Shown here one piece after another: positions 36,691 through 49,360 of a stretch of DNA of 64,000 nt. The stretch spans positions 23,734,878 to 23,798,877 of the forward strand of contig OY829326.1 in NCBI GenBank assembly GCA_963691655.1. The letters run 5' to 3'. Within the stretch, counting starts at the first letter, position 1. Each line of letters begins with the position of its first letter. This stretch comes from Toxonevra muliebris. Lineage: Eukaryota > Arthropoda > Insecta > Diptera > Pallopteridae. A program made the position numbers and the translations under genes. The notes beneath the pieces were generated by a model. The model was not told the origin of the DNA and searched no databases. It saw nothing but the letters and a program-made list of their open reading frames with translations.

Positions 36691-38740
36691 TAAATACAGT
36701 GGAAGTTCTACTGACGAACAGCTTTCCCTGGAACAAAGATTTTTTAATGTTCTTGAAATTAATGCAATTAACACAAATATTTTTAATGCAGTCTTCTCTA
36801 GTAATAGAATTTTCTAATGATATTTACTTTTCATTATCGTTACATTTTTTTAATGATTACTGAAATAATGCTTTAACAGTAGGGGAAATAAAATTAAATT
36901 CAATTTATTTCTCAAATTTTGTATTCCTATTTTTAGCTCTTAAAACATGTTCATTAAGAAATAATCAAATTGCGGTATTTTTATTTCATTATAATTTTAT
37001 TTTTTCTTTTCTTCATTATTTTAAATATTATTTCTTTAAGATTTTTCAATTTAAATTTACTTTTAAATACAAGGAAAAGAAAAAGGTTCGTGGTTTTGAT
37101 TTAATCTCAATCCACAAGAGCTTCCTTTGAATTCAAGTTATTGCTTTAAGGCTTTCAAAGCACAAAAAACAACCAATTCAAAACATAATAACTAACATGT
37201 TATACATATTTTTTTGTATGTATGTATGTATTTCTAAAAAAAATTCAAAAATATACAGATATGTAGGTATATATAAAACAAATGTTTGACAAAACCACAA
37301 CAAGAACGCTACGCTTGTCACTCTCAGACTCTGTCAGAAGTGAAATGCCGGCATAAATTCTTTTTTCTTCTTCTTCTTCTTCTGCATATGGGTTGGTTAA
37401 TACTTTTATATATTTTTATGTTTATATATGTATATTTTGAGTATTAAAGTGTGTTCAACGACCGCAATCAACATCAACCCAACCGGCATTTCAAGTGTTT
37501 TATAATTTATTGCATTATTATGCATGCATATATATGTAGTGATGCACATACATTTCTGGATAAATAGACGGACAGACAGAAATATATTGTACAATGCACG
37601 CAATATACGTTAGTGGGTATTACAAAACTAATGCGCTATAAGTTCATATCCCCCTCTACCGGTTACCACTTCTCATCATGTGCTTTTTAATTGAATCACC
37701 ATATTAACTGTAGGTATAAACGTAAATACGTAAATGTGAGTGAGTGCGTGTATGTCGCTGTATTTAAAATGAAATTAAGTACCAACTTGATATTCCTTCT
37801 TGATTATTTATGTACGTGTTTTAACATTTTGGGAGGAGTTGGTTATAGCAAAAACTAGAAACAAACAAGTAGAGTGAATTAAAATAAGTTTTGAAGCGCG
37901 TGTTTCTGCTGGCTGTAGCACGTGTTTTTTTTTTTTCTCAACTTGTTTTTTTCTTCCACCGATTCCATTATTACTATTTCAAGTTGTATGTTGCTGTAAA
38001 ATTACGTGTTGGCAACTTAACACCTCCTTTTCATAATGCTTTTTTTTCTTATATTTTCTTTTACAAAGCTAAAGTGTTGCCAACTCTTACTCTATTATTA
38101 AATACAGATACATCATGATGATAAGCATCTTTCTTCGTAAACCTCCTTCTACCTACTTTTAGTGCAATGTATTTTTACTCTCACCATAAAAATGTCATAA
38201 TTTCATTTTTATGTCACTTTTCAAAAATTTTTTTTTTTTATGAAAATGTTTTAACATTTACCAGTAATTACAAATTGTACATGTCTGATTTTTTTTTTTT
38301 TTTTTAATATTTCCTTATTAATTTCTTATTATTTAATTTATTTTTTCACGTTTGCAATTTAGTAATTGTGTGAAAAATTATTATTTCTTTTATTCCTCAT
38401 TTTTTTACTCCTTCGGTTTGTTTACATTTGCAACTGTCAAAATAAAATTATTAATTTTTATTTAACATGCAAACAATTAATAGCACTGAAATTTTTTTTA
38501 TTCTCTCTTTCTGCTGTCATTTATTCACCCAATTACAAACGCGTCAGAGAAACGTGAGTGTAGTTTTTTTCTTGTATTTATTGTTAAATTATTCATCGGT
38601 GTATCAAAAAAAAAATCTATATGTGAAGAAGTTATGTAATAATATTTTAATATATAAATAAAGTGGTCGTGCTTATGATTATAAATGCATGATTAAAATT
38701 ATTGTTATTCATGTTGTTAAAGCAATCATTTTCATATGAG
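36691..38740. other. Intron sequence with microsatellites
   Basis: Includes (TTC)n at about 37363-37383, gtat repeats at about 37217-37232 and long T runs (38229-38239, 38290-38305). No gene. Confidence 0.4.
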
Positions 38741-39252
38741 TGTATTGTAGTCAGAGTCGGCGGAATTGAATACAAAGACGACTGCGCTGAAGTTGCCTAA
38801 AGATGCAGCAGACTACATTCGATTGTATTTAAATTTTTACTAAAGTGAAACGATTGAATCTTAATTTATTCCTCACATACTGTGCTTATACTAACTCTTC
38901 AAGGACGATGCTGCGCATCCAGGTGAGTTCGGACCTCTCTCGAGAGAAAGTTCTGTTAGTGAAGTCACACTCCAGATACTAGAGTCCCCAAACTAATTAG
39001 TTAGTTTTTCAAGCATAGTTAATTGCTTGTCTCAAATAAGGAGGTCCTAGTCAGACACGAGATAATTGAATATGAAAACGACTCAGGAAGCAATCGTAAT
39101 AATTAAATACTTCTAAATCTAGGGCTCTAGCATGTCGAGAATTAGAAGATCCTATTCAGACTTGATATACTCAAGTCTAAAACCCGTTGTGAAAATTGTC
39201 ATTTTTCAAACAAAGTTTTTGATCTCTCAAGAATTGAGATTGAGAGATGTAA
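38741..39252. other. Unassigned; imperfect repeats upstream of the LINE
   Basis: 'gaggtcctagtcagacacgag' near 39041 and 'agatcctattcagacttgat' near 39147 look like diverged copies. A third resemblance is near 38750. It could be LINE 5' sequence or an older repeat. Confidence 0.3.
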
Positions 39253-40920
39253 CAGTGCAAAACAAGGCTGCATCAAGCTCTGACCGAGCGTGGTGTCAAT
39301 CTAATTATAACAACTTGGGTGGATAGCATGCGCAAGCAGAGGGCGGTTAATAAGTATGCAGGGTGGTAGAGACAAAACTAGGGGTAGAGTTAGCAGAGGC
39401 TGTCCACAGGAAGGTGTGCTATCACCCACCTTATGGAGCGTCACTGTTGACACACCTCTAGTACGACTGGACCGGTCAGGCATACACACTATTGGGTATG
39501 CCGACGATATTGCGTTTGTTGTCTGTGGTAAGTTCATTGACACCATATCCGATATCATGGAAGGGACCCTCAAAATAGTGGAGGAATGGTGCAGGGAACA
39601 AGGTCTCAGCATCAACGCAAGGAAGTCAGACAACATACTCTTCACCCGTAAGAGAGTTGACCTGAGTAGAGAACCACTTACATTTTTTGGATCTGAAATT
39701 AACATGTCCAGGAAGGTCAAATATCTTGGGGTAACCTTAGATAGTAAACTAACTTGGAACTATCATGTTAAGGACAAGATTCAGAAGCCTAAGAGGGTTT
39801 TGTTTCAGTGCAAACGCGTTTGTGGTCTCAAATTTGGTATATCTTCGGAGGCCTCAAAATAGATCTACACTATGATGGGTAGACCTATCATTACGTATGC
39901 CTCGGTGATCTGGTGGCCGAAAGCAAACCAGATAACCATTAAAAAGTTGCTGGATAGAGGCCAACGGTTGGCATGCATTGGTAGGTGCTGATAGAATTGC
40001 TGCCTCTGGATTTAGCAATAAACAAAATGGCGGCAACTACAGCCCTTAGGTTGTTGAAGAATGCCACATGGCATAACTCGACGGCCCTACATGGACACAT
40101 GCGAATCCTGAATATCTTATACAAAGATATTGAGGAGACGCATATGCTTATGGACGGCATGAGAAAAGCCAAAATAACTGAGAAAAGTCATAAGACTCGG
40201 ATAGCGGATGGAACCGACTTGGAAGTTGAGGATTTTCAATGATGGTTCTCTGCCGGAAGGTAGAACTAGGGTAGGTATTTTCTTAGATGAGTTAAATTTG
40301 TCTTGTGTTCTACGGTTGGGAAAATATGTGTCCGTCTACCAGACAGAGATGCTGGGTTTAGTGCATACACTAGCTTATTGATTACCAGGTCAGGCGAGAG
40401 AATTGCCATCACCCTTGACAATGAGTTAGTGATTAAGTGCATGCAGCGGGCAGATATATCCTCTAGGTTGACCTTGGAGTGTGTGCAAAAAATCAGTGAG
40501 TGCGCTCGTGTAAACGAGTTTACATTGATGTGGGTGAAGGGACATTCAGGCATAGAGCAAAATGAAACTGTTGATCTTTTGGCTGAGAAAGGTTCAACAG
40601 ACGAGTTTTGTGGACCAGTATGATGCATCGCCATTGGTGATGAATTGGTAGAGAGCTTGTTAAAACAATGGATAAAATCTGAACATGGTAAAAGATGGAA
40701 GGAAGTCACGGACTGCAGGCAGGCAAAGAGGGCCGCAGCCAAAGTCGTCGGACTAAACCGGAAGACTTTGAGCTGACTAACAATTGTATCACCTCGAGAA
40801 GATAAAACTTGTTGAGGATGACACCTGTAGGATAAGGATATGATTGAGTTAACGCAGGATGCCAATACTCGGAGCCTGCTCGTTTACAAGTGCTTAGAGT
40901 AGGGACATCAGGCGATTGAG
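39253..40920 (+). pseudogene. Jockey/R1-type LINE ORF2 relic: reverse transcriptase and RNase H
   Basis: The longest intact stretch (39356-39862) carries reverse-transcriptase motifs GCPQEGVLSP and IGYADDIAF, the latter containing the catalytic YADD. KVKYLGVTLDSKLTW follows. Frame-shifted continuations give PIITYASVIWW (about 39880) and LDLAINKMAATTALRL (about 40010). An RNase H domain follows with Asp in FNDGS (about 40235), Glu in YQTEMLGL, Asp in ITLDNELV and Asp in QNETVDLL. The frame is broken several times. The 5' part, including the endonuclease, is missing, and no poly(A) or target duplication was found, so both ends are approximate. Confidence 0.85.
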
Positions 40921-43150
40921 GACGAAAAGGACTCCGTCTGGGTCTGATTCAGCTAAGTTTTTCATGTCTACTTTTTTGTTTGTGGTCTGATGGAAGCGAA
41001 GTCGCTAGATACTCGACTACAAAGACTGCTGAGAGAGCTACCGGAAATATCTAGGGACTTTCAAAACTTAATTTTTGTGCCATTAAAAATTATTAGCTTA
41101 TCGCAACTTTCTATCGGTAGAAATTTTTTCACTGGCTTCACCAAAATTTAAATTTGTTTATCAATTATAAGTTTGAAATAAACAATAGAAAATATCATTA
41201 AATTTTATTTATTGGCTTTAAAAAATTAAATTAGAATTGAATTAGCTTTAGTTATAAAATTTCTAATGCTAATGAAATGGAACTAAAAAATTAATGCTAA
41301 TTCTTAAATGCTCATGTATGTCAGTACTACATGCTGCTAATGGATTTACATGAATTAATATTTGAAAATGGAATCCGAGAACTGGCAACAAAATTTTGTT
41401 CAAACAACTGGATATTTGTTTTATTTTATTTTTATTTATTATTAATATTAAAAAAGCCCTTAAAATTATTTAATGACTAATAAATTTTGTTTTCAAATTA
41501 AAAAAAATTATTATTTCAAGAAAACGGATGTTAACCTTTTCATTTCAAATACTTGAACTCACGTTTTTCTTTTTGCTTAATGATTCGTTTTATTTCTATT
41601 CTAGAAAACACATTTACTTTTTGTTAATGAAGTCATATGTAATTTTTAGTATTTTTTTTTTTTTTTTAGAGACAACTACAAGATTTTTGATTAATTAGTT
41701 AAAGTAAGAACAACAAATATTTCGAAATTATTGGCAGACACGAAAGACTTTGGGAAAACATTGACTTTCACAAATATTTCAACATAAATTACTACATAAA
41801 TTTTTATGGCTAAGAGAACACGCCTGCCAATAAGGGCGAGGCCAATTGATTCAAGCACTAAAAAGTCTGTTTATATGAACAATAACAAATGTGTAGTTTC
41901 TATACAAATTACACAATAAACTATTTTTAAATCCAAAGAAAAAAAAATATACAAAATTTTCAATTAGCATTGAAAAAAAATGTTTATATAATTGTTGTGA
42001 AGATTTTTTATTTTTGTGCGTAATTTTCTGGCTAACAATAATTGCAAAATGTGCCTACTATTTACATACTTAAGTTTAAATAAAGTGTTGCAATATTAGC
42101 CTACTACAACATAATTTATGAGCTAGTTTAAGAATTTCTCGTTGTTGTTTTGATTTTTCTTTTTTTTTTTGTAAATTTTCTTTGTTTTCAATAATTAACA
42201 ATTTGGCTTTAAAATGTTATGTTTTTCTTTTCAAAAATTCTCAAGGTTAAAAACAAAACAAAAACTGTTTATAAATTTCGAGCTACTTAATTACGAGTAG
42301 TTGATAGCTATTTAAAACATAGCAAAAGAAACGTAAACGAATTACAATTATCGATGTATGAATATAAAGAAAATAAAACGTAAATTATTTTAATGCTCAT
42401 AAATTCCAATTATCTCGATGCATGAAATAATTTTTTTTTTTTTTTTGCTTTGCCCGTTGCCAATCAAAAAAATTATTCAATACAAATTTATTGGAATCAA
42501 AATCGCACACAATACTCTCGTAAGTATTTACGACCAAAGCATCGAGTACGTCCGTACATGAAGATGGAGCATGTGTTTCCATTCAATGTACACTGTGGGC
42601 GTATGTGGGGCTCCTTCAAAGTGACAGTGGCAGCAGCAAACAACATTTGCGATGTTATCGTAAGTCAACAATAGTTGACAGTATGCACAATATAACGAAA
42701 GTGTTGACGAAAACGATAACACTCAAATAAAATAATAAACGTTGCCCATATCTGGAATGGTGAAAGAGATATTATAAGGTTAAATCAAAACTACTTTTTT
42801 AACTAGAAATTTTTATTTGAAATTGCACAAAAGGGAGAAAGAAGGTGGTTGTCCCAGAGGCCTCATTTTTTGTTTGTAATCTGATAAAAGGAAAAATATT
42901 TGGCTTGGGTCTTGAATTTTCTCTGAAAAATTATGTGGTCATTCGTTTTATTCTTCGGGTTTCGAATTTCTTAATGTACCTCAGAACTGTACCAAAAAAA
43001 AAAAAAAAACAGTTCCTTTGATATTTCAACCTAATCAAAGCTGTATCTCCCAAACTAATTTTTTTGCTTTTTCCATTCTTTATCCATTTTTCCATTACTT
43101 TCGTAACACTGAACAATTTGCATGTTAATTACTTTTGCTAATTTATTTGA
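40921..43150. other. Intron sequence; decayed repeat near 41190-41330
   Basis: After the LINE, 41190-41330 carries the 'aatgctaatg' type repeat. The rest is AT-rich with homopolymers (T15 near 41652, T16 near 42430). No gene. Confidence 0.4.
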
Positions 43151-43900
43151 TAAATGTCAGACCATTAACTAGACCAAAAGTCAGACATCAACACAAAATT
43201 TAGACCAAAAATATGACCAGAATATGTAGCAAAAATCACGCCAAAGTTCAGTCAAAATTCAGACCAAAAATGTAATCAAAAACTAGCCTTAAGCCAGACC
43301 AAAATTTCAAACACAAAATCAAATGAATTTTATAACAAAAATACAACTAAAAATCAGATCACAATTCTGACCTAAATTCAAACCAAAAATGGTTAAAAAA
43401 ACCGACCAAAAGGAAATCAAGTTAAGACTAAAATTCGAAGAAAAAATCAGACCAAAAATGAGACTAAGAATTAAGACATCAAATGTCTCAATTTTTATGA
43501 CTCTTTTCATTCAGATAAAAAATTAAATCTAAATTCGGACTAAAAGTCACACAAAATTCAAACCAAAGCTGATACTAAATTCCAATTAATAAATTGAAAA
43601 CAAAATTCAGTACAAAAACAAGACTTGAAATAAGACTACACATCAGACTTGGGGGGTTACTCTGTAGTTCGATTCGAAAGAAAATTTACTCGAATTCGAA
43701 CAATGGGTACTCTAGAAAACATTTTCGAATAATATTTGTTCGAAGTTCAGATTTCATTTTGTGCCTTTTCGAATCGAATTTGGCATTCGAATAGAACTGC
43801 CTGTCGAATCAAACTACAGAGTAACCCCCTGAAAACAGATCCAAACCCAGACCAAAAACCAAAACAAGCTCTACAAAAGTAAGAGATCTAAAAACAGACC
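43151..43900 (+). repeat. Second degenerate 'cagaccaaaa' array
   Basis: Imperfect units ('ttcagaccaaaaatgtaatc', 'ttcaaaccaaaaat') repeat through the stretch and match the array at 4680-5160. A MITE is inserted at 43652-43829, and repeat units resume after it. Confidence 0.6.
43652..43829. mobile_element. MITE with 25-bp terminal inverted repeats, 178 bp
   Basis: Left end gggggttactctgtagttcg (from 43652), continuing attcga. The right end is its inverse with one mismatch, finishing at 43829. The interior is rich in TTCGAA/TTCGAAT palindromes, so the whole element can form a hairpin. Confidence 0.8.
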
Positions 43901-46560
43901 CATAAATTTCAGATTTATTGTAGGTCAAAGGTATAAAATAAGGTTATAAGTATTAGCATTATTATGAGAGGTTGTCCATAGCCCGCCCTCTCTAGGAGGA
44001 TGAAATTTTTAAATTTTATCACATTTCATAAACGTTTTGCCACACTGTACAACTGCTTGTAAGCAAAAACAGCAATTGCGAAAAAATATGTCAATTGGGA
44101 ATTCACAACTCAAACAGCAAAACTTAAAATTGCAAATAACAGAAAGTAACAACAAAAAGAAACAAAAAATCAAATGCATTTGTAAAATTAAATTTCATAT
44201 GATTTGATATTACTGTCGCTGGAGTTGTTGTTGTGGCTGGTGCTGCTGCTGCTGCCCAAGCAAACAACAATCACAATAACAACACACAAGATATTGCACA
44301 CGACCAAAAAAACTCTAATTTTATTTGTCAAATTTTTGAGGCACCTTTTTTTTTGAAAAGCCTTAGTGCATATGGATGAGTGGCTGTGTTTGAGTGTTGT
44401 GCTAGGCTTTCTATGGAACTATAGAAATTTATTAGAAGTGCATAACAAACACAAGCACATATACACATTCATAACGCTTTCATATTGGTAATCAATTGAA
44501 GGCTGCCAGATTGTCAGCCTGGGTGCCTGCCTTGCTGCCAAATCTATTAACCCGCTGGGAGAGCATGTACCACCAATCTAAACTGAATACTACTCGCTCG
44601 TAGTACAATATAGTGACATGCAAAGTGAAGTCATGTTGGCATTTTTCTGTTGTTGTTGTGGTTATTGTTGTTATCAATGTAGTTGCATCTGTTCAATTCC
44701 AATTAAATTGTCTTTTGTTATTACATACTAGTAAAAATATTATTTGAATTTTTTGGTTTGAAAGTTTCTCTCTTTTTTTTTTTAAATATATAAATTTTTT
44801 TTTTTGAAGGTTTGCATGAAATCATAATTTATTTTTTTGTTTTATGATATTATCAATTTTACGAAAACAACTTTATTTCATTAGAAATTTACTTTATTTT
44901 TCCTTTATATTTGCTTCAACGACGTCAGTTAATTATTTTGCCAATTTTCTTATTCAGAGTTTAATCTCAATTTCGAGAAATCCTGCCCAATTATACTTAA
45001 TACGTTTTTTTTCTACTCATTTGTTTAACCAACTACACTCTAAACTTTTCCAAAGCAAGTGTATATTTAATCAGCACAAAGTTATTGTGAGATTCTTCAA
45101 TACTACATCACAATGCACCACAACTATAAATAATAAAAAACAACAACCGCAGATAATGTCAACAACGTAAAAAAAAAAAATAAAATATTTGACATGTTAC
45201 TTAAGCTAATTTTCCCCCCTCACTATTTTTGGTAGATCTTTTAAGTTGTTAACTTTAACTTTTTGTTTACGCTGTTGCGTCGTCGTTTCTTTTCTGTGTT
45301 GCTGAGTTGTCTTGTCAATTTGGTTAACAATATTTTATTACAACTTTTTGGTTTGCTGTCTATCCTTTTTCAAAAAGAAAAAAATATTACCTACTATATA
45401 TAATATATCGTTCCATACAGACGCTTTTAACTTGTTAGAAAAGTCTTACAAAAGTAATAAAAACGAAAGAGTTAAGTAACATACGCGTTTTTAGTAAAAC
45501 TTCGCTCAATTCAACAAAAAAACAAAATTTGGTAACACAAAAATCAATATGTTTTTTGATGCCAAAGTTCAAACGTGATATCTGTTAAATAAATAAAAAT
45601 CTGTCTATTGTATTTAGCACATCCTTCTTCTTTTTCTTTATTTAGTTTGTTTAAATGCTAAAAGTTAAATTTACCCAAATTTGTAGAATTAAAAAAAAAA
45701 ACATCGTCATCTAAACCAAATATGGATTTAACATTTTATTGCTTTGAAAAAAAAGAAGAGTTTTAAATTGTTTATTAACTCTTGAAATATGTTAGAATGA
45801 CTGTTGAAAAATTTTGCACTATGCAAATAAATCTGTGTACTAAATAACTAAGAAATTAAACATTTTTACACATTTGATATTTGAATCAACGATGCTGCAA
45901 TATAATTTAGTTAATTTTTTGAATTGTGAGTGTTATTTCTTAACTTTTTCACTGACATTTTCTTTCGTTTTGACGCTGCTTTACGAATTCGGGTTAAAAA
46001 GCCATTTTAATGATTTGATTTTAATCAAAATCCGTACAAAAAGTATAAATCTATTTAAATTCGAAAGTACAGCGAAGAAGCATTAGGGAAGAGTAATACA
46101 GAGTTCTGGCAAATCCTTCTGTATTAATTTAGTATATATTTGTTGAACAAATCTTAAAATTTAATGTTCACAATTTAAGTAGTGCTCTACCTTTGAACTC
46201 TAAATTTTATTTTCTTAGTTTATATTCCATTGAAAAGGTCGCTATGATGGAAAATCCAATTTTTTTTACTGCTAGTACAAGTGGCAAGTTCTACTATACC
46301 CATGCGATTTTCTTACATTTTACAACACTAAATATACATATGTACCTCTAAGGACCTAAAGGTCTATATACGTGGCTTCGGCCAGCCAGGACTACCTAAC
46401 CTATGTATTCTTTTGGAAAAATTTGAGGTTCCAACGTCAAATACCCCTTTAAAAGATGAAATCAGCAAATAGAAACTGATATGAGTAAAGCTGAAACCTT
46501 CCATGTGAAGCCTAAGAAAATCAAGTTCGTATTGTGATAGTTTTGCCTTCCACCCTCGCT
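43901..46560. other. Intron sequence, no gene
   Basis: A TTGTTG/GCTGCTG-rich patch lies at 44218-44260. ORFs at 44844-45170 and elsewhere are low-complexity. Nothing supported. Confidence 0.4.
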
Positions 46561-48235
46561 GTGTGTTAGTTCTCTATCTCTTTCTACTCCTCTTTCACCT
46601 TCATCCTTATTTCTTTTTTTCCCGCCACCTCCTTTCATACTTGGCTCCTTTCCCCCCCTCTCCCCTTCCGTCTCTATCTCCACCCTTCCACCTACATCGC
46701 TCCCTATGCTTCAGTCTCATCCCACACTCATCACTCCTCTTTCTTTCCTCTTCTTTCTTACTCCCTTTCTTCTCTTCTCTCCCCTTTCTTCTCTTCTCTC
46801 CCCTTTCTTCTCTTCTCTCCCCTTTCTTCTCTTCTCTCCCCTTTCTTCTCTTCTCTCCCCTTTCTTCTCTTCTCTCCCCTTTCTTCTCTTCTCTCCCCTT
46901 TCTTCTCTTCTCTCCCCTTTCTTCTCTTCTCTCCCCTTTCTTCTCTTCTCTCCCCTTCTCTTCTTTCCCCTTCTCTTCTTTCCCCTTCTCTTCTTTCCCC
47001 TTTCTTCTCTTCTCTCCCCTTTCTTCTCTCCCCCTTCTTCTCTTCTCTCCCCCTTCTTCTCTTCTCTCCCCCTTCTTCTCTTCTCTCCCCCTTCTTCTCT
47101 TCTCTCCCCTTTCTTCTCTTCTCTCCCCTTTCTTCTCTTCTCTCCCCTTTCTTCTCTTCTCTCCCCTTTCTTCTCTTCTCTCCCCTTTCTTCTCTTCTCT
47201 CCCCTTTCTTCTCTTCTCTCCCCTTTCTTCTCTTCTCTCCCCTTTCTTCTCTTCTCTCCCCTTTCTTCTCTTCTCTCCCCTTTCTTCTCTTCTCTCCCCT
47301 TTCTTCTCTTCTCTCCCCTTTCTTCTCTTCTCTCCCCCTTCTTCTCTTCTCTCCCCTTTCTTCTCTTCTCTCCCCTTTCTTCTCTTCTCTCCCCTTTCTT
47401 CTCTTCTCTCCCCTTTCTTCTCTTCTCTCCCCTTTCTTCTCTTCTCTCCCCTTCTCTTCTTTCCCCTTCTCTTCTTTCCCCTTCTCTTCTTTCCCCTTTC
47501 TTCTCTTCTCTCCCCTTTCTTCTCTCCCCCTTCTTCTCTTCTCTCCCCCTTCTTCTCTTCTCTCCCCTTTCTTCTCTTCTCTCCCCCTTCTTCTCTTCTC
47601 TCCTCTTTCTTCTCTTCTCTCCCCTTTCTTCTCTTCTCTCCCCTTTCTTCTCTTCTCTCCCCTTTCTTCTCTTCTCTCCCCTTTCTTCTCTTTTCTCCCC
47701 TTCTCTTCTCTTATCTCCCCTTCTCTTCTCTCCCCTTTTCATCTCTCCCTTTTTCTTCTCTGTTTTTTTTCTTTCCCCTTCTCTTGTCTCTCATTACTTC
47801 TCTCCCCTTTCTCCTTCTCTTTCCCCTCTCTGCTTTTCACTCCCCTTCTTCCGTTCTCTTCTTCATTTTCTCTTCCCTTCCCTCCCCTTCTTTTTTCTCT
47901 TCCAAAACCTCCGTTTTCCTCTTCCCTTCCTCTTTTCTCCCTTCTATTTCTTTCTCCTTCCTATAATCTTCCCTTTCTAATCCTTCTCATAATTTTCTCT
48001 GCACTTCCACGTCTTCTCTCCCCTTTCTCCTATTCTCTCCCCTTTCTCCTATTCTCTCCCCTTTCTCTTATTCTCTCCCCTTTCTCCTATTCTCTCCCCT
48101 TTCTCCTATTCTCTCCCCTTTCTCCTATTCTCTCGCCTTTTTCCAATTGTGGCGCCTTTCTTCTCTTTTCTTCCTCCTATCTCTCTCCTTTCTTCTTTTT
48201 CTTCTCTTCCTTCTCGCTCCCTTTTCTTCTAAAAT
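46561..48235 (+). repeat. Polypyrimidine minisatellite block, 19-bp period
   Basis: The + strand is almost wholly C and T for about 1.7 kb. From about 46765 to 47700 the unit cccctttcttctcttctct (19 bases) repeats many times with few changes. A variant 19-mer, cccctttctcctattctct, fills about 48010-48135. A distinctive run of shorter units (ccccttctcttctt) occurs at 46951 and again at 47447, an offset of 496 bases. The long ORFs on both strands here (Ser/Pro/Phe/Leu on +, Arg/Lys/Glu/Gly on -) are just the repeat translated. Confidence 0.95.
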
Positions 48236-48542
48236 AATAGGCAAAAAATAAGAAAAATCCCTCATGCACCATTTCGTAAGACATCAACTTTGTATTCTGA
48301 AGTAGACAGTGTTTTGTAATAGCCTCGAAATCGTATTGACTGTGAAAAAGTCTTACCTACTCAATTTCCTAAAAGAGGCTAATTGGTTGCAATCAAAACC
48401 GATATGAAGTCAGAAAGTTAAGCCCCCCTAGTCCCTTTACATACTACGTGCTGTTATAACAATGTAGATCATTTTAATTTAAAAATATTACAAATTTCGT
48501 TACGCTTTATTAAAAATAGTTTCTACTTTCTATTTATTGCAG
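48236..48542 (+). other. End of the 33.6-kb intron with acceptor
   Basis: Closes with ttctatttattgcag before 48543. Nothing else seen. Confidence 0.7.
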
Positions 48543-48558
48543 AGTGTTTTGAATGACC

Positions 48559-48589
<31 letters not shown>

Positions 48590-48830
48590 TATTGTCGATG
48601 TAGAAGATATTGAGCAAATTGTTGATTCCTCCGATGAATGTGACGACGCCACTGAAGATGATATAAATGATGTTGGCTCTGATTTAGAAAGTGATGTTAC
48701 AAATCATTCAGCGTCATTTAGCAATTTGAAACGCCGTCGTTGCAACAATTCAACAGACAACGAAGAAGAAGAAGAAGAAAATTCATCAAGAGCAGCACAA
48801 CAGTTGCTAAGAGATTGCATTGAAGCTAAG
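48543..48830 (+). CDS. Internal exon, 96 codons, highly acidic
   Basis: Acceptor tttattgcag, donor gtgagt, phase 0 at both ends; other frames are closed by tga within the first 12 bases. The protein begins SVLNDH, followed by a run of ten Asp, then further Asp/Glu-rich sequence (DVEDIEQIVDSSDECDD). A basic patch KRRR lies at about residues 65-68, then a run of six Glu, then a short helix, RAAQQLLRDCIEAK, up to the splice site. The acidic runs are encoded by GAC/GAT and GAA repeats prone to length change. It follows the Gln-rich exon at 14469-14969 and is followed by another acidic exon after a 530-bp intron. No domain is recognised. Confidence 0.85.
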
Positions 48831-49360
48831 GTGAGTTTAATAGACTAAATAGAGTAGATAATGTGCAATGAAATTGTTTGTTGTTAGTGTGTTTTTTTTT
48901 TTTTTTTTAAATATGCATGCAGTATTGTCAACTGTTTTGAAAGACAAAATTTTAGTTTATACTTTTTAAATTTCTTGAAAAAAAAAATGTTAACTACTAA
49001 CAATTTAAGTGACAACTAATATGTTTGTGTTAGACTTTCTTGACCCGATTCAACGTACATTTATTTCTCTTAATACTCCTCTGATATTCCCTCAATTTCA
49101 CCTTTTTGGACTTAAATAAATTTAAATTAAAGAGTTGACAACACTGAATTCTATTCGCATGTGTGCGCCATTGTTTTTTTTTCCAAATTATACTCGCTCA
49201 TTCATCAAGTTTGGTATTAAAACCGAATAAGTAACAACACTGAAACAACGCCGAATTATATCTCCCCACTCCTCAACAGCCCAGCCCATTCCTTTACTCT
49301 TTTTGCTCTTAATTCTAACCAAAAAATATCAAAAATGTAAAATTACACAATACAATACAG
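48831..49360 (+). other. 530-bp intron
   Basis: gtgagt to aatacag. Contains a T17 run near 48892. No other feature. Confidence 0.8.

Noticed and set aside
39301..39720. 139-codon minus-strand ORF
   Set aside because: It lies opposite the reverse-transcriptase motifs of the LINE and is a shadow frame.
46563..47980. Long ORFs (467, 424 and 341 codons) on both strands
   Set aside because: They are translations of the 19-bp polypyrimidine repeat in different frames; composition follows the repeat and there is no splice or start context.
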